DNA of 64,000 nt from Roseibium album (GTDB lineage Bacteria; Pseudomonadota; Alphaproteobacteria; Rhizobiales; Stappiaceae): assembly GCA_001404055.1 (NCBI GenBank), contig CXTY01000019.1:62001-126000 (forward strand), given 5' to 3'. The position numbers and the translations under genes are program-made. The notes beneath the pieces are model-generated. The model worked only from the letters and a program-made list of their open reading frames with translations. It did no database searches and was not told the origin of the DNA. Position 1 is the stretch's first letter. Each line of letters opens with the position of its first letter. Shown here piece after piece: positions 61,017-64,000 of this stretch.

Positions 61017-61499
61017 TCAGGGTCCAAAAAACGATAGCTCCGGCCTTGTGAGCATGAGCCAAACGATGGCGAGAACTGCAAGGAAGGCCGGAAACCCGCT
61101 GATAAACCAGATTCGGTAGAGCTGATGATAGGCATCGGGTAGTGCTGTGCCTGCCTGCGCCGCTTCCCTTGCCAATCGGCGCATCTTGATCTGGATCCGG
61201 ACAACAGGTAGCCAGAAGATCCCGACAATCACGTAAAGACACAACGAAAGAAAAATCCAGCCATCCAGAAGCGGCCATCCAACTTCTTGCGCCAGGAAAT
61301 AACCGGTTATCGGCTGAAGAATGGCCGCCGTTGCTGTGAAGACCGTGTCGGCCAACACCACAATGCCCGCGACATGTGCGATCAGGACCGGGTCTTGTGA
61401 TCGGTTGGACATCACCATGAAAAAGGCAATGCCTGCGCCCGTCCCCAGCAGAACACACGCGCCGATTACATGAGCGAACCGCAGAAATTCGTAGAGCAT
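61017..61499 (-). CDS. DUF2269-family integral membrane protein
   Basis: A 160-residue protein with four membrane helices, starting LYEFLRFAHVIGACVLLGTGAGIAFFMVMSN, then VVLADTVFTATAAILQPITGYFLAQEVGWPLLDGWIFLSLCLYVIVGIFWLPVVRIQIKM. This matches the DUF2269 family of unknown function, whose conserved His and Arg residues lie in the first helices. Its ATG overlaps the stop of the SDR/DoxX gene, so the two are coupled. It converges on the BCCT/small-protein pair, leaving eight bases. Confidence 0.82.
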   Translation of the reverse strand: MLYEFLRFAHVIGACVLLGTGAGIAFFMVMSNRSQDPVLIAHVAGIVVLADTVFTATAAILQPITGYFLAQEVGWPLLDGWIFLSLCLYVIVGIFWLPVVRIQIKMRRLAREAAQAGTALPDAYHQLYRIWFISGFPAFLAVLAIVWLMLTRPELSFFGP

Positions 61500-62794
61500 C
61501 AGTGCTCCTCCAGGAGCAGTGCTACCATTGCGGCCAAAACGATAGCCGGGAACACTTTCACCAATGGACCGAGCGGATCAATCCAGAGATTTGGCGTCAA
61601 CAGCGTCCCGCCAAGGAGATAAGTGATTGATACCGCGATCATGCCCAGACATGCCCAACGCGTCCAACGGCGCCACAACACAGTTACGCCAAGCAGAATA
61701 TCTGCGACCGCCCCCAAGGCGACAAACACAATTGCGATACCAGGAGTGACGTTATTCGCTGTCAACTCGTTCGTGGCAACGTCAAACGACAAAAAACCAA
61801 TTATCCCGGACAAGATCCAAAACAGAGACAAGCAGCCGATTGCCAACGGCATCAACAGATACAGTCTTGCAAAGCTGCGCTCCTGAGAGGTCGCCGCCAT
61901 CTTGTTTAATGTCTCTTGCAACGGCTTGAACGGAATGCCGCCACGCCGTCTCCATTCCTCCGGGGCACCGGAAATTCCATTTTCAAGCGACAGGAGCGCA
62001 TTCGTTCTCAGCGGCGACCGCCATCCGAGCCTTCCCAAAATATCTGCACTTTTGCCGAACAGATTGACCGCCCAGCCCGGCACCGCAACTCGCTTGCGCC
62101 ACTTCGGAAACCCCAACCAGGCACGGACGCTCTGAGTCAAAGCGGAAAAAGACTGGCTTCCGTCCTCCGTCAGATCTGCAACAAAGCGGCTGCCGAGCTC
62201 GCCACTTGCCACTTGGGCGACCGCGTTGGCGAGGTCGTCGACATGGATTGTCTGCACATGGGCGTTTGGGAAGACATTTGCCTCAGCCAATGGCAGAGCT
62301 GCGGCTGCGCGGAGCAGTGCAGTGCCACCATAGGCCTGAGCTCCGAGAACAAGCACAGGCCGCAAGATGACCCACTCGATACCTGAGGACTGTATTTTCA
62401 GATCGCCTTTGGCCTTTGTTCGGAAAAACTCGGTCGGAGCGTCTTCAGAGACACCTGCGGCTGAAATCTGGATGAACCTTGTTCTGGATCCATCCAGCGC
62501 GTCAACAATCCTGGTCACCGCGGTCTCGTGGATCGCAACCAGATTGTCTCTCGCACCGTCTTGCAGCGCACCGGACGCATTCACCACGACATCCGCATCA
62601 CCCAGGATGTCTTGCCAGTCTTCCACGGCGGTCGCGGTGATATCCCTGATGATCCAAACCAGATCCGGGAATGTCCGCTGCGCAGTTTCGCTGTTCCTGC
62701 CAACACCGCATACAGAAAATCCCTGATCCTGCAATGCACTGACGCAGGCAGCTCCGATGAATCCATATGCTCCGAGGACAACCGCTTTTTTCAT
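61499..62794 (-). CDS. NAD(P)-binding SDR (extended type) fused to a DoxX-like membrane domain
   Basis: A 431-residue protein. Residues 1-280 are an atypical SDR: KKAVVLGAYGFIGAACVSALQ is the nucleotide loop, VVNASGALQDGARDNLVAIHE and FIQISAAGVSEDAPTEFFRTKAKGDL follow, the last with a modified Tyr-x-x-x-Lys site. Residues 305-431 contain four hydrophobic helices of the DoxX-like (DUF417-related) type. The pairing with DUF2269 is common in proteobacteria. It probably acts on a membrane-bound or quinone-linked substrate. ATG 62794 was chosen as the family start; the longer frame lacks a ribosome site. Confidence 0.82.
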   Translation of the reverse strand: MKKAVVLGAYGFIGAACVSALQDQGFSVCGVGRNSETAQRTFPDLVWIIRDITATAVEDWQDILGDADVVVNASGALQDGARDNLVAIHETAVTRIVDALDGSRTRFIQISAAGVSEDAPTEFFRTKAKGDLKIQSSGIEWVILRPVLVLGAQAYGGTALLRAAAALPLAEANVFPNAHVQTIHVDDLANAVAQVASGELGSRFVADLTEDGSQSFSALTQSVRAWLGFPKWRKRVAVPGWAVNLFGKSADILGRLGWRSPLRTNALLSLENGISGAPEEWRRRGGIPFKPLQETLNKMAATSQERSFARLYLLMPLAIGCLSLFWILSGIIGFLSFDVATNELTANNVTPGIAIVFVALGAVADILLGVTVLWRRWTRWACLGMIAVSITYLLGGTLLTPNLWIDPLGPLVKVFPAIVLAAMVALLLEEH

Positions 62795-62847
62795 CTGCAA
62801 AACCTTTTGCTTGAAGGTGCAGTTGCGCAAGATAGCTTATTGATTTG

Positions 62848-62874
62848 AAAAAGGCCGCCTGAGTAGGCGGCCTT
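62848..62874 (-). terminator. Rho-independent terminator of the binding-protein gene
   Basis: Read on the minus strand, AAGGCCGCC pairs with GGCGGCCTT over a 6-base loop (62851-62859 with 62866-62874) and runs into TTTTT (A-run 62848-62852). It lies 31 bases after the binding-protein stop and separates it from the SDR gene downstream. Confidence 0.8.
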
Positions 62875-62905
62875 GTCGTTGATTGTTGTGAAACCCGAAC
62901 GGCCT

Positions 62906-63895
62906 TTAGAGCTTATCGGTTACGACAGTGGAAGTAGCACCTTCCGGGAATTTTGTGATGACCGGCGTGGAACCACCGCTCAAGAGCGACTTCACAGTGC
63001 GCTCATAAGCTTCCATGTCGAGCTTGCCGTCAGAACCGTCAACCAGCTTGTTGATCTCACCAACCATGCGGATCTGGTGTTTTTCGGTTTGTGCCCCGGT
63101 AGCATCATTTTCCAGAACAATTTCAGCAGCCTCTTCAGGATGTTCTGCTGAATAGGCCCAACCCTTCATGGATGCTTTGACAAACCTTGCCAGCTTATCA
63201 ACCATTGCCGGGTCTTCCAGGCTGGAGTCCAGGACATAGAGACCGTCTTCCAGCGTTGAAACACCCTGGTCTTCATACTTGAACACGACCAGATCTTCTG
63301 CCGGGATACCCGCGTCGATAACCTGCCAGTATTCGTTGTAGGTCATTGTGGAGATACAATCGGCTTGTTTCTGAAGCAGTGGATCCACATTGAAGCCCTG
63401 TTTCAGCACTGTGACACCGCCATCACTGCCGTCTGTCGGAATGCCCAGTTGGCTCATCCAGGACAGGAACGGATACTCGTTGCCAAAGAACCAGACGCCG
63501 AGCGTTTTGCCTTTCAGATCCGGCGGGATCGAAATACCCGTATCCTTGCGACACGTCAGCATCATGCCGGATTTTTTGAAAGGTTGCGCAATATTGACGA
63601 GCGGAACGCCTTTTTCACGTGAGGCCAGAGCGGAGGGCATCCAGTCGATGACCACGTCAGCACCGCCACCTGCGATAACCTGAGGTGGTGCGATGTCCGG
63701 CCCACCTGGCTTGATCGTCACGTCCAGGCCTTCTTCTTCGTAAAAGCCCTTGTCCTTTGCCACATAATATCCAGCAAACTGGCCTTGCGTGACCCACTTG
63801 AGCTGAAGTGTCAGTTCGTCCGCAGCTTCTGCGGCACCTGACACCAGGCTTGCTCCTAAAACGGACGCAAGCGCCAGACTTTTCAATGCCTTCAT
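62906..63895 (-). CDS. ABC transporter substrate-binding protein, NMT1/THI5-like
   Basis: A 329-residue exported protein (signal peptide 1-24, LASVLGASLVSGAAEA). The mature part opens ADELTLQLKWVTQGQFAGYYVAKDKGFYEEEGLDVTIKPGG and continues with GGADVVIDWMPSALASREKGVPLVNIAQPF, the NMT1/THI5 fold that binds hydroxymethylpyrimidine, other pyrimidines or related rings. ATG 63895 is preferred: AGGGG lies seven bases upstream, while the ATG at 63901 is too close. A preTA operon nearby makes a pyrimidine ligand plausible. The permease and ATPase genes are not in the window. A terminator follows it. Confidence 0.85.
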   Translation of the reverse strand: MKALKSLALASVLGASLVSGAAEAADELTLQLKWVTQGQFAGYYVAKDKGFYEEEGLDVTIKPGGPDIAPPQVIAGGGADVVIDWMPSALASREKGVPLVNIAQPFKKSGMMLTCRKDTGISIPPDLKGKTLGVWFFGNEYPFLSWMSQLGIPTDGSDGGVTVLKQGFNVDPLLQKQADCISTMTYNEYWQVIDAGIPAEDLVVFKYEDQGVSTLEDGLYVLDSSLEDPAMVDKLARFVKASMKGWAYSAEHPEEAAEIVLENDATGAQTEKHQIRMVGEINKLVDGSDGKLDMEAYERTVKSLLSGGSTPVITKFPEGATSTVVTDKL

Positions 63896-63979
63896 TGCCA
63901 TTCCCCTACTGGTTATGGGCTCACCTTAAACGGCGGCCCGTCTCTGAAACTCTTAAACCCTTGCTGACCCGAATATTAC

Positions 63980-63995
63980 GCGGTTCCCGAACCGC
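63980..63995. promoter_or_regulatory. Inverted repeat upstream of the NMT1-like gene
   Basis: GCGGTTC-CC-GAACCGC, 7-bp arms around two bases, lies about 85 bases upstream of the binding-protein start near the window edge. It may be an operator or part of a hairpin between genes; context is cut off. Confidence 0.35.
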
Positions 63996-64000
63996 TTAAT

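Noticed and set aside
1..64000. tRNA, rRNA, CRISPR array, prophage or transposase
   Set aside because: Gaps were read for cloverleaf ends, spaced direct repeats and transposase frames; none was found.

Overview
The window comes from a GC-rich alphaproteobacterial chromosome. The gene families, the GAAC-N7-GAAC SOS-type box in front of an mmcB-like gene, and the many transport and acyl-CoA genes fit a marine or plant-associated member of the Hyphomicrobiales, such as the Roseibium/Labrenzia/Stappia group. That placement is inference from gene content, not from a marker gene. I see no rRNA, tRNA, CRISPR array, insertion sequence or phage module. Fifty-four genes are listed as coding, plus one short glycosyltransferase remnant.

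Layout. 1-1.7 kb: end of a polyamine-type ABC transporter operon (binding protein cut by the window edge, and its ATPase). 2.2-5.8 kb: a one-component HTH/periplasmic-binding-like regulator, trmO and a two-domain beta-oxidation enzyme. 6.0-12.2 kb: a tight six-gene minus-strand acyl-CoA operon (ligase, SDR, MaoC, nitronate-monooxygenase-like flavoprotein, ACAD10/11-type acyl-CoA dehydrogenase, APH-type kinase). Its content resembles the levulinate/4-hydroxyacid (Lva) pathway. 12.4-28.3 kb: a surface-glycan locus with glycosyltransferases (one with GT29 sialyltransferase motifs), the enzyme set for UDP-ManNAc3NAcA (WbpA, B, D, E, I types), a membrane acyltransferase with an SGNH domain, methyltransferases and a carbohydrate sulfotransferase. 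Much of this locus is visibly more AT-rich than its flanks, and it holds a truncated glycosyltransferase, which suggests transfer and rearrangement.

28.3-37 kb: a YegS-like lipid kinase, a divergent LysR/glutaryl-CoA dehydrogenase pair, a DadA-like oxidase, an N-formylglutamate amidohydrolase-like protein with a long acidic tail, serine-glyoxylate-type aminotransferase and polyphosphate:AMP phosphotransferase. 37.2-40.3 kb: a DedA-PAP2-LssY fusion and a secreted DUF1176-like protein. 40.4-44.1 kb: a sulfur operon (two YeeE halves, a persulfide-dioxygenase-like MBL enzyme, a SulP transporter) behind a 14-bp palindrome. 44.1-45.3 kb: a secreted four-cysteine protein and an SOS-controlled mmcB.

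45.3-53.1 kb: a complete xylose module (xylA, xylB, ABC transporter xylG/H/F on the minus strand, divergent ROK regulator). The ROK gene overlaps a di-haem oxidoreductase gene, which overlaps a CRTAC1/UnbV-type gene, making a coupled three-gene unit. 56.5-59.3 kb: preT-preA for reductive pyrimidine breakdown, preceded by a RutR-like operator. 59.4-64 kb: a BCCT transporter with an overlapping 35-residue membrane-protein ORF, a DUF2269 protein, an SDR/DoxX-like fusion and an NMT1/THI5-type binding protein.

All functional calls rest on reading motifs, gene order and translation signals. No database search was run.
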